Shown one piece after another: positions 44,724-55,763 of a stretch of 64,000 nucleotides of DNA (position 1 is its first letter; each line of letters begins with the position of its first letter). The translations under genes and the position numbers were made by a program. Source of the DNA: Pseudomonas putida (GTDB taxonomy: Bacteria; Pseudomonadota; Gammaproteobacteria; Pseudomonadales; Pseudomonadaceae); contig NZ_MKZO01000047.1 in the NCBI RefSeq assembly GCF_001941965.1, positions 124,001 through 188,000 on the forward strand. Direction: 5' to 3'. The notes below the pieces were generated by a model that was not told where the DNA came from, ran no database searches, and saw nothing but the letters and a program-made list of their open reading frames with translations.

Positions 44724-45920
44724 ATGGCTTCCACGGCTAAACAACAGAATTACGATGTGGTGATCGTCGGTGGCGCGGTCAACGGCAGCTCCACCGCCTA
44801 CTTCCTCGCCAACAACCCGGATTTCCAGGGCTCGGTGCTTGTCATCGAGCGTGACTGGACCTACAACAAGTCGGCCACCGCGCTGTCCAGCAGCTCGATC
44901 CGCCAGCAGTTCTCCAATCCGATCAATATCGAGATCTCGAAGTTCGGTGCCGAGTTCGTGCGCAACTTCCCCGAGGTCATGGAAGTGGACGGCGACAAGC
45001 CGAACCTGGCCTTCCACGAGAACGGCTACCTGTTCCTCGGCGACGACAAGGGCTACGAGGTGCTGCGCCGCCTGCACGACACCCAGGTGTCCCATGGCGC
45101 CGACGTGCACCTGCTCGACCCCGAGCAGCTGGCGCGGCAGTTCCCCTGGGTGAATATCGATTCCCTGGCCGGAGCCAGCTACGGCAAGACCGGCGAGGGC
45201 TGGTTCGATAGCCTCGGCATGCTCAATGGCTTCCGGCGCAAGGCGCGCGCCATGGGTATCGAGTACATCGAGAACGAGGTGGTCGGCATTCAGCGTGAAG
45301 GCGACCGCATCACCGGCGTGCAACTGGCCAGTGGCGAGCGCATCGGCTGCGGCGTGCTGGTCAACTGCGCTGGCACCCGGGGCACCAAGGTCGCCCGTCT
45401 GGCCGGCCTGGATATTCCGGTGGAGCCACGCCGCCGCTCGCTGTTCGTCTTCGACTGCCGCACCCCGCTGCAAGGCACGGTGCCGTTGACCATCGATCCG
45501 ACCGGGGTGTTCTTCCGCCCCGAAGGGCAGTTCTACCTGGGTGGCACCTACCCGAAACACGACCCGGAAGTGGACTTCGAGGACTTCGACGTCATGCACG
45601 ACGAGTTCGACGAAGAGGTCTGGCCGATCCTCGCCGAGCGCGTGCCGGCTTTCGAAGGGATCAAGGTGGTCAACTTCTGGGCCGGGCACTACGACTTCTG
45701 CGTGCTCGACCATAACGCCATCGTCGGCCCGCACAACGAGGTGGGCAACTTCCTCTTCTGCAACGGTTTCAGCGGCCACGGCCTGCAGCAGGCGCCCGCC
45801 ATCGGGCGCGGGCTGTCCGAGCTGATCACCTATGGCGGCTATCGCTCGCTGGACCTGGGCGCGCTGTCCTACCAGCGGGTCATCGACAACAAGCCGTTCC
45901 TCGAAGACTCGGTTATCTGA
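44724..45920 (+). CDS. FAD-dependent oxidoreductase (DAO family, FOXRED1-like)
   Basis: A 398-residue flavoprotein of the D-amino-acid-oxidase/sarcosine-oxidase fold. FAD is bound by VVIVGGAVNGSS (12-23) and an acidic residue after strand 2 (VIERD). The segment SSSSIRQQFSNPINIEISKF is characteristic of FOXRED1-like members, and the family's C-terminal NGFSGHGLQQAPAIGR is present. Such enzymes oxidise C-N bonds of secondary or N-methyl amino acids to imines, which fits with the RidA gene at 55353. Substrate unknown. Confidence 0.85.
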   Translation: MASTAKQQNYDVVIVGGAVNGSSTAYFLANNPDFQGSVLVIERDWTYNKSATALSSSSIRQQFSNPINIEISKFGAEFVRNFPEVMEVDGDKPNLAFHENGYLFLGDDKGYEVLRRLHDTQVSHGADVHLLDPEQLARQFPWVNIDSLAGASYGKTGEGWFDSLGMLNGFRRKARAMGIEYIENEVVGIQREGDRITGVQLASGERIGCGVLVNCAGTRGTKVARLAGLDIPVEPRRRSLFVFDCRTPLQGTVPLTIDPTGVFFRPEGQFYLGGTYPKHDPEVDFEDFDVMHDEFDEEVWPILAERVPAFEGIKVVNFWAGHYDFCVLDHNAIVGPHNEVGNFLFCNGFSGHGLQQAPAIGRGLSELITYGGYRSLDLGALSYQRVIDNKPFLEDSVI

Positions 45921-45945
45921 GCGCGCTGCCTGAAGGAGAACAACA

Positions 45946-47631
45946 ATGAGCGACAACACAGCGGTACGCAGCGGCGGGCAGGTCCTGGTCGATGCCTTGC
46001 GGGTCAACGGGGTCGAGCGCGCCTTCTGCGTGCCCGGCGAAAGCTACCTGGCGGTGCTCGATGCGCTGCATGACGTGCAGGACGAGATCGACCTGATCGT
46101 CTGCCGCCAGGAGGGCGGGGCGGCCTATATGGCCGAGGCCTACGGCAAGCTCACCGGCAAGCCGGGGATCTGCATGGTCACCCGTGGCCCGGGCGCGACC
46201 AACGCCTCGGTGGGCGTACACACGGCGTTCCAGGACTCGACGCCGATGATCCTGTTCATTGGCCAGGTGGCCCGTGACCAGATTGAGCGCGAGGCCTTCC
46301 AGGAGGTGGACTATCGGCGCATGTTCGGGCAGATGGCCAAGTGGGTGGTGCAGATCGATGACGCGGCGCGGATTCCCGAGCTGGTCAACCAGGCCTTCCA
46401 GCGCGCCATCAGCGGGCGCCCGGGCCCGGTGGTGGTGGCGCTGCCGGAAGACATGCTGACCGATCTGGTCTCGGTGGCCGACGCCCGCCCGGCGCAGCGG
46501 GTCGAGGCCGCTCCGGCTCCGGCGGCACTGGCCGAGCTGCAGACGCTGATCGGCAAGGCCAGCAAGCCGTTGGTGATTGCCGGTGGCGGTGGCTGGAATG
46601 CCGCGGCGGTGGCCGATCTCAAGCGTTTCGTCGAGGTGCAGAACCTGCCGTTGGCGGCCTCGTTCCGTTGCCAGGACCTGTTCGACAATACCGACCCGCA
46701 CTATGCCGGTGACCTCGGCCTGGCGGCCGGCCTGGCGCTGGTGGAGGCGGTGAAAGGTTCCGACCTGCTGATCGTGGTCGGTGCCCGTCTCGGTGAAATG
46801 ACCACTGGCGGCTACGCCCTGGTGGATATCCCGACGCCGAAGCAGGCCCTGGTCCATGTGCATGCCAGCGCCGAGGAAATCGGCCGGGTCTACCAGCCGA
46901 CCCTGGGCATCAATGCCGGGCCGGCCAGCTTCCTGGCCCAGGCTGCGGACTTGCCGGCGGTGGCGCCGGCGGCGTTCGAGGACTGGGTCGCCAGCCTCAA
47001 TCGCGGCTATCGCGGCAACTTCGAAACCCCGCGCTCGCCCGGCGATGTGCAGATGAGCGAAGTGATCGCCTGGCTGAACAAGACCCTGCCGGCCGACAGC
47101 ATCCTCACCTGCGGCGCCGGCAACTACACCGGCTGGGTGCACCGTGGCTACCAGCACCGGGTGTTCCGCACCTTGCTCGGTCCAACCAACGGCTCCATGG
47201 GCTACGGCGTGCCGGCGGCGGTGGCGGCCAAGCTGACCTACCCGCAGCGTACGGTGATCGCCTTCGCCGGTGACGGCTGCTTCATGATGAATGGCCAGGA
47301 ACTGGCCACGGCGGCGCACTACGACGCCCGGCTGATCACCATCGTGATCAACAACGGCATGTACGGCACCATCCGCATGCACCAGGAGCGCAGCTACCCG
47401 GGCCGGGTTTCCGGCACCGAGCTGCATAACCCGGACTTCGCTGCGCTGGCCCGGGCCTATGGATTGCATGGCGAGACCGTGACCCGCACCGAGGACTTCG
47501 CCGGCGCCTTCGAGCGCTGCCAGGCCTCGGGCAAGGCGGCGCTGATCGAGATCCAGGTGGATCCGGAAGCCCTGACTCCGCGCATGACCCTCAGCCAGAT
47601 TCGCGAGAAGGCGTTGCAGTCCGCGCGCTGA
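45946..47631 (+). CDS. ThDP-dependent enzyme, acetolactate-synthase/decarboxylase family
   Basis: A 561-residue thiamine-diphosphate enzyme. The catalytic glutamate is E56 (CRQEGGAAYMAEAYGK), and the Mg/ThDP motif starts GDGCFMMNG at about residue 442 and ends VINN about 28 residues later. It resembles acetolactate synthase large subunits, but no small subunit is near. In this setting it more likely decarboxylates a 2-oxo acid made by the aminotransferase, handing an aldehyde to the dehydrogenase downstream. That role is inference. Confidence 0.87.
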   Translation: MSDNTAVRSGGQVLVDALRVNGVERAFCVPGESYLAVLDALHDVQDEIDLIVCRQEGGAAYMAEAYGKLTGKPGICMVTRGPGATNASVGVHTAFQDSTPMILFIGQVARDQIEREAFQEVDYRRMFGQMAKWVVQIDDAARIPELVNQAFQRAISGRPGPVVVALPEDMLTDLVSVADARPAQRVEAAPAPAALAELQTLIGKASKPLVIAGGGGWNAAAVADLKRFVEVQNLPLAASFRCQDLFDNTDPHYAGDLGLAAGLALVEAVKGSDLLIVVGARLGEMTTGGYALVDIPTPKQALVHVHASAEEIGRVYQPTLGINAGPASFLAQAADLPAVAPAAFEDWVASLNRGYRGNFETPRSPGDVQMSEVIAWLNKTLPADSILTCGAGNYTGWVHRGYQHRVFRTLLGPTNGSMGYGVPAAVAAKLTYPQRTVIAFAGDGCFMMNGQELATAAHYDARLITIVINNGMYGTIRMHQERSYPGRVSGTELHNPDFAALARAYGLHGETVTRTEDFAGAFERCQASGKAALIEIQVDPEALTPRMTLSQIREKALQSAR

Positions 47632-47640
47632 TTGACCTCG

Positions 47641-47669
47641 GGTGGGGCGCGGTACGGCCCCACCTTTTT
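47641..47669 (+). terminator. Intra-cluster Rho-independent terminator or attenuator
   Basis: GGTGGGGC and GCCCCACC form an 8-bp stem with an 8-nt loop, followed by TTTTT. It lies between the ThDP enzyme and the aldehyde dehydrogenase, only 26 nt before the latter's start. Confidence 0.75.
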
Positions 47670-47694
47670 CCCTTTTTCGAACGAGCCAATCGAC

Positions 47695-49143
47695 ATGAAA
47701 CTTGCCGATCACGACCTGCTGCGTGAGTGTTGCTATATCGACGGGCAATGGCTGGCGGCCGACAGCGGCCAGCGCATTGCCGTGACCAATCCGGCCAATG
47801 GCGAGGTGCTGGGGCATGTGCCACGGATGGGCGCCGAGGAGACCCGTCGCGCCATCGCCGCCGCCGAGCGTGCCCTGCCGGCCTGGCGTGCGCTGACCGC
47901 CAAGGAGCGGGCGGCGCGCCTGCAAGCCTGGTTCCGCGAGATCATGACCCACCAGGAAGACCTGGCGCGGATCATGACCGCCGAGCAGGGCAAGCCTCTG
48001 GCCGAGTCCCGTGGCGAGATCGCCTTTGCTGCGTCCTACCTGGAGTTCTATGCCGAGGAGGGCAAACGTATCTATGGCGATGTGATCCCGTCGCCGAATG
48101 CCGACCGGCGCCTGCTGGTGACCAAGGAACCGATTGGCGTCTGCGCGGCGATCACGCCATGGAACTTTCCCTCGGCGATGATCACCCGCAAGGCCGCCCC
48201 TGCGCTGGCGGCGGGCTGCACCCTGGTACTCAAGCCGGCCTCGCAGACACCGTTCAGTGCCCTGGCGCTGTGTGTATTGGCGGAGCGCGCGGGTATTCCG
48301 CCGGGTGTGCTCAGTGTGGTGACCGGTGATTCCGCGGCCATTGGCGGCGAGCTGACGGCCAGCCCGGTGGTGCGCAAGCTGTCGTTCACCGGCTCGACGC
48401 CGATCGGCATCCAGTTGCTGCAGCAGTGCGCGGCGACGGTGAAGAAGGTGACCATGGAGCTGGGCGGCAATGCGCCGTTTATCGTCTTCGACGACGCCGA
48501 CCTGGAGAAGGCGGTGGAAGGCGCGCTGATCGCCAAGTTCCGCAACAGTGGGCAGACCTGTGTCTGCGCCAACCGCTTCTATATCCAGGACGGCATCTAT
48601 GAGCGCTTCGTGCAGCGTTTTGCCGAGCGGGTGAACGAGCTGGTGGTGGGCGAGGGCGATCAGCCAGGAACCCAGGTCGGACCGATGATCGACGGGCGTG
48701 CTGCCACCGGGGTGGAGCGCATGGTCAGCGAGGCAGTGGAGGCGGGTGCTCGGGTGGTCGCGGGTGGGCGTCGGCATGCGCTGGGCGATGCGTTCTTCGA
48801 GCCGACCTTGCTGGCGGATGTCACGCCGCAGATGCGCGTGGCGCGGGAGGAGATCTTCGGGCCGGTAGCGCCGATCTTCCGCTTCTCCAGCGAGGAGGAG
48901 GTGATCGCGGCGGCCAATGACACCGAGTTCGGCCTGGCCTGCTACCTGTATGCGCGGGATCTGGGGCGTGTGTGGCGGGTCTCGGAGGCGCTGGAATACG
49001 GGATGGTCGGGGTCAACGTCGGGGTGGTGGCGACCGAAGTCGCGCCGTTTGGCGGGGTCAAGGCGTCGGGGCTGGGGCGGGAAGGGTCGCGGTACGGGAT
49101 CGAGGATTACCTGGAGATCAAGTACGTCTGCCTGGGGTTGTGA
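47695..49143 (+). CDS. NAD(P)-dependent aldehyde dehydrogenase (succinate-semialdehyde dehydrogenase-like)
   Basis: A 482-residue aldehyde dehydrogenase of the GabD group: N157 (TPWNFP), K180 (LKPASQTP), the cofactor loop FTGSTPIG, E255 (MELGGNAPF) and the catalytic C289 in NSGQTCVCANR, with the extra Cys two residues on that is seen in GabD proteins. It probably oxidises the semialdehyde released by the ThDP enzyme. A terminator-like hairpin lies in front of it, so its level may be set separately. Exact aldehyde unknown. Confidence 0.9.
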   Translation: MKLADHDLLRECCYIDGQWLAADSGQRIAVTNPANGEVLGHVPRMGAEETRRAIAAAERALPAWRALTAKERAARLQAWFREIMTHQEDLARIMTAEQGKPLAESRGEIAFAASYLEFYAEEGKRIYGDVIPSPNADRRLLVTKEPIGVCAAITPWNFPSAMITRKAAPALAAGCTLVLKPASQTPFSALALCVLAERAGIPPGVLSVVTGDSAAIGGELTASPVVRKLSFTGSTPIGIQLLQQCAATVKKVTMELGGNAPFIVFDDADLEKAVEGALIAKFRNSGQTCVCANRFYIQDGIYERFVQRFAERVNELVVGEGDQPGTQVGPMIDGRAATGVERMVSEAVEAGARVVAGGRRHALGDAFFEPTLLADVTPQMRVAREEIFGPVAPIFRFSSEEEVIAAANDTEFGLACYLYARDLGRVWRVSEALEYGMVGVNVGVVATEVAPFGGVKASGLGREGSRYGIEDYLEIKYVCLGL

Positions 49144-49154
49144 AACGCTGAGGG

Positions 49155-49255
49155 CCCTATCGCTGGCAAGCCAGCTCCCACAGGTTCACCGGTGCTCTCG
49201 AAAGCAGCGGGGTCCCTGTGGGAGCTGGCTTGCCAGCGATGAGGCCGGTACAGGC
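49155..49255. repeat. Inverted REP pair
   Basis: An inverted core at about 49160-49183 and GTGGGAGCTGGCTTGCCAGC at about 49218-49237, between the convergent aldehyde dehydrogenase and GntR genes. Confidence 0.85.
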
Positions 49256-49259
49256 AACC

Positions 49260-49985
49260 TCAGCTCTTGCTATCAAGCACCCGCTGGTACCGCGACAGAC
49301 TTTCTTCCAGATGCTTGCGCAACGCCGTCCGCGCCCCGTTCACATCACCCATGGTGATCGCCGAGAGGATCGCGCCATGCTCGCGGCCGATCTTCTTGAT
49401 ATGGGTCTGGCGGTTCTTGCCCGTCACCTGGCCATGCTTGAGGTTGAGGTCAAGGATGATGTCCGGCCCCAGGGCTTCGAGCAGTTGGGTGAAGTGCGGG
49501 TTGTTGGTGGCCCGGGCAATCGCCAGGTGGAATTCGAAGTCGGCCTTGGCTTCTTCTTCCAGGCTCGCCCCGTCCAGCGCATTGAAGCGGTCGAAGGCTT
49601 CGGTGATCTGCGCCATGCTGGTCGGGCTGCGGCGCTCGGCAGCACGGGCCACCGATTCGGTCTCGATGCCCAGGCGCAATTCGAGGATGTGCGCCGCTGC
49701 GCGTACATCATCGACCACGCTGTCGATGGCGAAGCCGATGCGCTTCACATCCTGCTCGACCACGAACACCCCCACCCCCTGGCGGGCAATGAGGCGGCCG
49801 CCGAGGCGCAGCGAGGCAACGGCCTCACGGATCACCGGGCGGCTGACCCCGAATTCCTTGCACAGCTCCTGCTCGGACGGCAGCTTGTCGCCGGGCCGGT
49901 AGGTGCCATTGTCGATCCGCCCGGACAGCTCCTGGATCACGGTTTCCGCCAGATTGGCGCGGCGCGTGCCTAACGACGCATTCAT
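49260..49985 (-). CDS. GntR-family (FadR subfamily) transcriptional regulator
   Basis: A 241-residue regulator: GntR winged helix at about 12-80 (GDKLPSEQELCKEFGVSRPV, then REAVASLRLGGRLIARQGVG) and an all-helical FCD ligand domain (LELRLGIETE, with metal-binding-type histidines such as FEFHLAIA). The ATG at 49985 has CAGGAG 8 nt upstream; an earlier ATG at 50018 lacks one. It is divergent from the ABC importer operon. A perfect ATGTT-N4-AACAT palindrome lies between them and is its probable operator. Confidence 0.9.
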   Translation of the reverse strand: MNASLGTRRANLAETVIQELSGRIDNGTYRPGDKLPSEQELCKEFGVSRPVIREAVASLRLGGRLIARQGVGVFVVEQDVKRIGFAIDSVVDDVRAAAHILELRLGIETESVARAAERRSPTSMAQITEAFDRFNALDGASLEEEAKADFEFHLAIARATNNPHFTQLLEALGPDIILDLNLKHGQVTGKNRQTHIKKIGREHGAILSAITMGDVNGARTALRKHLEESLSRYQRVLDSKS

Positions 49986-50103
49986 CGAATTGCTCCTGAA
50001 ACTGATTTGGCTCATCACGGTTGATTCTCCGCCAGGTCATGCGCAGCCCGTAAGCCCCATGCGGTCGGGATCCGTAGCCAACCAGCGGTAATTGTGTGGC
50101 CAT

Positions 50104-50117
50104 ATGTTATCAAACAT
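50104..50117. promoter_or_regulatory. Perfect palindrome, probable GntR operator
   Basis: ATGTT-ATCA-AACAT, arms 5/5 complementary, in the 381-bp gap between the GntR gene and the ABC importer. It lies 119 nt from the GntR start and about 90 nt upstream of the importer promoter. Confidence 0.6.
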
Positions 50118-50208
50118 CTGACCAGGCAGGTGGCGACGGCCGATTTACGGCCGGGTTCGCCTCGGGCGCTTGCCAGGCTTTTTTACATTTTTCCCAAGCA
50201 TACACCCA

Positions 50209-50236
50209 TTGACAGTTGCCTGCTGACTGTTATCTT
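50209..50236 (+). promoter_or_regulatory. Sigma-70 promoter of the ABC importer operon
   Basis: TTGACA and TATCTT separated by 16 nt, giving a start near 50243 and a leader of about 125 nt. It is one of the best promoter matches in the window. The rest of the gap 49986-50366 holds nothing else I recognise. Confidence 0.65.
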
Positions 50237-50366
50237 ACAAGTGCGATGGCGTTCTGGCCAATCGCGAGCGGTAAGCGATGACGAGGTGCTCGGTCTGCTT
50301 GCGTGCACCCCATTGGCTTGCCCTGTTTCTCGCTGGTTCGTCCGACCACTACTGGGAGCTGAAAAA

Positions 50367-51506
50367 ATGAAGAAGAATATCGGCGGGCGTACAGCCCTAG
50401 CGACCGCGGTAACGTTGTTCATGGCCATGGGGATCGCGCAGGCGGAAGTGGTCAAGATCGGTTTCGCCGGCCCCCTCACCGGGCCTTCGGCACACCAGGG
50501 GCAGGATGTCGAGCACGGCATCCAGATCGCCATCGAGGAAGCCAACCAGCAACAACTGAAGATCGGTGGCGAAGTGGCCGAGTTCAAGCTGGTCTCCGAG
50601 GACGATGTCGCCGACCCCCGTACCGGCACTGCCGTGGCCCAGCGCCTGGTGGATTCGAAAGTGGCGGTGGTGATCGGTCACTACAACTCCGGCACCAGCA
50701 TCCCCGCTTCGAAGATCTATGCCGCCGCCGGCGTTCCGCAGATCTCTCCCTCCGCCACCAACCCGGCGCTGACCCAGCAGGGCATCCCCTCGGTGTTCCG
50801 CGTGGTCAACGACGACGCCACCCTCGGCCGCTACGCCGGCAACTACCTGGTCAACAAGCTCGAGGCCAAGCGCATCGCCATCTTCGATGACCGTACCGCC
50901 TACGGCCAGGGCCTGGCCGACGAGGTGACCAAGGCGGTCAAGGCGGCCGGCGGCAATGTGGTGGTGCGCGAGTACACCAACGACAAGTCCACCGACTTCA
51001 ACGCCATCCTCACCACGGCCAAGGCACAGAAGGCCGATGCGGTGTTCTTCGCCGCCCTCGACTACCAGGCCGCGCCCATGGCCAAGCAGATGAAGAACCT
51101 CGGCCTGAAGGCACGCTTCATGAATATCGGCAACCTGCCCAACGAACAGTTCAAGCAGATGGCCGGCAGCGCCGCCAACGGCGTCTACGCCTGGAACTAC
51201 GGCACGCCGCTGCTGGACATGCCCAAGGGCGCGGCCTTCGAGCAGAAGCTCAAGGACAAGTTCGGCGTCGGTGTGGTGCAGTCCTCGCCGGCGGCCTACG
51301 ACGCCACCTGGGCGGCGATCAATGCCATGGTCAAGGCCGGTTCCGCCGACCCGAAAACCTACCTGCCGGTGCTCAAGAGCGAAAGCTACGAAGGCGTCAC
51401 CGGCACCATCGCCTTCGATGACAAGGGCAACCTGAAAAGCCCGGCGGCAACCGTGTTCCAGTTCGCCGATGGCGGCTGGAAAACCATGTCGGTCGAGCGC
51501 AACTGA
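50367..51506 (+). CDS. Branched-chain amino-acid-type ABC transporter, periplasmic binding protein
   Basis: A 379-residue type I periplasmic binding protein with a Sec signal (about 1-26, ending GIAQA). The LivJ-like start VVKIGFAGPLTGPSAHQGQD follows, and the GHYNSGTSIPASKIYAAAGV ligand region. It captures the solute for the importer encoded next. In this family ligands range from branched-chain amino acids to amides, urea and aromatic acids. Its place in the cluster suggests it binds the pathway's starting compound. ATG preceded by GGGAG. Confidence 0.9.
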   Translation: MKKNIGGRTALATAVTLFMAMGIAQAEVVKIGFAGPLTGPSAHQGQDVEHGIQIAIEEANQQQLKIGGEVAEFKLVSEDDVADPRTGTAVAQRLVDSKVAVVIGHYNSGTSIPASKIYAAAGVPQISPSATNPALTQQGIPSVFRVVNDDATLGRYAGNYLVNKLEAKRIAIFDDRTAYGQGLADEVTKAVKAAGGNVVVREYTNDKSTDFNAILTTAKAQKADAVFFAALDYQAAPMAKQMKNLGLKARFMNIGNLPNEQFKQMAGSAANGVYAWNYGTPLLDMPKGAAFEQKLKDKFGVGVVQSSPAAYDATWAAINAMVKAGSADPKTYLPVLKSESYEGVTGTIAFDDKGNLKSPAATVFQFADGGWKTMSVERN

Positions 51507-51524
51507 GCTTTACCCCAATAACAA

Positions 51525-51543
51525 GCGGGCCCGCGAGGCCCGC
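51525..51543 (+). other. Stem-loop after the binding-protein gene
   Basis: GCGGGCC and GGCCCGC form a perfect 7-bp stem with a 5-nt loop, no T-run. It lies 18 nt after the binding-protein gene, a usual place for an mRNA-stabilising hairpin that keeps binding protein in excess over the permease. Confidence 0.6.
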
Positions 51544-51641
51544 CGCATAACAAGAAGATCTTTTCCCACCTGCCAGGCCAGTCGCACGCGCGGTCAACCC
51601 TCCGCCGTGACGATCTCAATGCAGTTTCGAGGATTCAGCTC

Positions 51642-52580
51642 GTGGACGGTACTTTCGATATTTTGTTGCAGCAGGTCCTCAACGGCCTGGTGCTGGGCAG
51701 CATCTACGCCCTGGTCGCGCTGGGCTACACCATGGTCTACGGGATCATCGGCCTGATCAACTTCGCCCATGGCGAGGTGGTGATGGTCGGCGCCATGGTC
51801 ACCATTTCGGTTCTCTCCATGCTGGCGGGCGCAGGCTTTGCCCCGGGCATCGTCACCCTGCTCCTGGCGATCATGGCCGCGGCGGTGGTGTGCATGCTGC
51901 TGGCCCAGGGCATGGAGAAATACGCCTACCGGCCGCTGCGCAAGGCGCCGCGGCTGACCCCGCTGATTCTCGCCATCGGCATCTCCATTGCCCTGCAGAA
52001 CCTGGCGATGATGATCTGGGGCCGTGGCTACAAGACCTTTCCGGAAGTGATCGAGACCCAACCGGTGGAGATCCTCGGCGCGACCCTGACCAACGTGCAG
52101 GTGTCGATCATGATCATCTCCGTGGTGATCATGCTCGGCCTCTGGCTGCTGGTAGACAAGACCCGCCTCGGCAAGGCCATGCGCGCCACCGCGCAGAACC
52201 AGGAAGTGGCCGGGCTGATGGGCATCAATATCAACCGGGTGATTTCCGCGACCTTCCTGATCGGCGCCAGCCTTGGCGCGATCGCCGGGGTGATGCGCGC
52301 CATCAACTACGGCCAGGCCGACGCCTACATGGGCCTGCTGTTGGGCCTGAAAGCCTTCTCCGCTGCGGTGCTCGGCGGTATCGGCAACCTTTTCGGGGCC
52401 ATGGCCGGGGGCCTGTTGCTGGGGCTGATCGAGTTGCTGGCGGCGGGCTATGCCGGGCAGTTCACCGGCGGTTTCCTCGGTGCCAACTACCAGGACATCT
52501 TCGCCTTCGCCGTGCTGATCCTGGTCCTGCTGTTCCGCCCCAATGGCCTGCTTGGCGAACGCCAGGCCGACCGCGCCTGA
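51642..52580 (+). CDS. ABC transporter permease, LivH type
   Basis: A 312-residue inner-membrane permease with eight or nine hydrophobic segments and the LivH signature LLQQVLNGLVLGSIYALVAL at the start, then YGIIGLINFAHGEVVMVGAM. It pairs with the LivM-type permease to form the import channel. It starts with GTG at 51642. Second gene of the five-gene importer. Confidence 0.93.
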   Translation: MDGTFDILLQQVLNGLVLGSIYALVALGYTMVYGIIGLINFAHGEVVMVGAMVTISVLSMLAGAGFAPGIVTLLLAIMAAAVVCMLLAQGMEKYAYRPLRKAPRLTPLILAIGISIALQNLAMMIWGRGYKTFPEVIETQPVEILGATLTNVQVSIMIISVVIMLGLWLLVDKTRLGKAMRATAQNQEVAGLMGININRVISATFLIGASLGAIAGVMRAINYGQADAYMGLLLGLKAFSAAVLGGIGNLFGAMAGGLLLGLIELLAAGYAGQFTGGFLGANYQDIFAFAVLILVLLFRPNGLLGERQADRA

Positions 52581-52590
52581 GGTGGCCGTG

Positions 52591-55321
<2,731 letters not shown>

Positions 55322-55352
55322 CCGGGCTGTTTTTGAATGGAGAGGAAAAGCT

Positions 55353-55700
55353 GTGAACCAGATTGAACGCTACGGATTCGATACCCGGGTCCACCATGGG
55401 GTAAAGCACAACGGCGTGGTCTACCTGACCGGCCAGGTCGGCACGCCGGGAACTTCCGCCGCCGACCAGACCCGCGAGGTGCTGGGCAAGATCGATGAGT
55501 TGCTGGCCCAGGCCGGCACTGACAAGCGCCGCATCCTCAACGTCCAGCTGTGGCTGGACGATCTGCGCGACTTCGACGAGGTCAACCAGGTCTGGGATGC
55601 CTGGGTCGACACGGCGCACGCCCCGGCCCGTTCCACTGGCCAGGTGCGCATGACCAGGCCCGGCATGCTGGTGGAAATCATCGTTACCGCCGCGGCCTGA
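55353..55700 (+). CDS. RidA-family enamine/imine deaminase
   Basis: A 115-residue RidA/YjgF-family protein, starting with GTG behind GGAGAGG. It has GVVYLTGQVG, LNVQLWLDDLRDFDEVNQVW and the active-site arginine region PARSTGQVR. RidA enzymes hydrolyse reactive enamines and imines formed by PLP or flavin enzymes. Its place after the importer and with an amine oxidase and aminotransferase in the same cluster supports imine chemistry in the pathway. Confidence 0.88.
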   Translation: MNQIERYGFDTRVHHGVKHNGVVYLTGQVGTPGTSAADQTREVLGKIDELLAQAGTDKRRILNVQLWLDDLRDFDEVNQVWDAWVDTAHAPARSTGQVRMTRPGMLVEIIVTAAA

Positions 55701-55763
55701 GGGACGGTATTGGCTTTATCTCGCCGTCGTCCGCGCGACGGCGAAGTGCATCGAAGGTTTCAG

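Noticed and set aside
45946-47631. Assignment of the ThDP enzyme as biosynthetic acetolactate synthase IlvB/IlvI
   Set aside because: No regulatory small subunit follows and the context is catabolic.
45913-48777. 954-codon minus-strand frame opposite the ThDP enzyme and aldehyde dehydrogenase
   Set aside because: Composition is arginine/histidine/glutamine-rich low-complexity; both sense genes have complete catalytic motifs.
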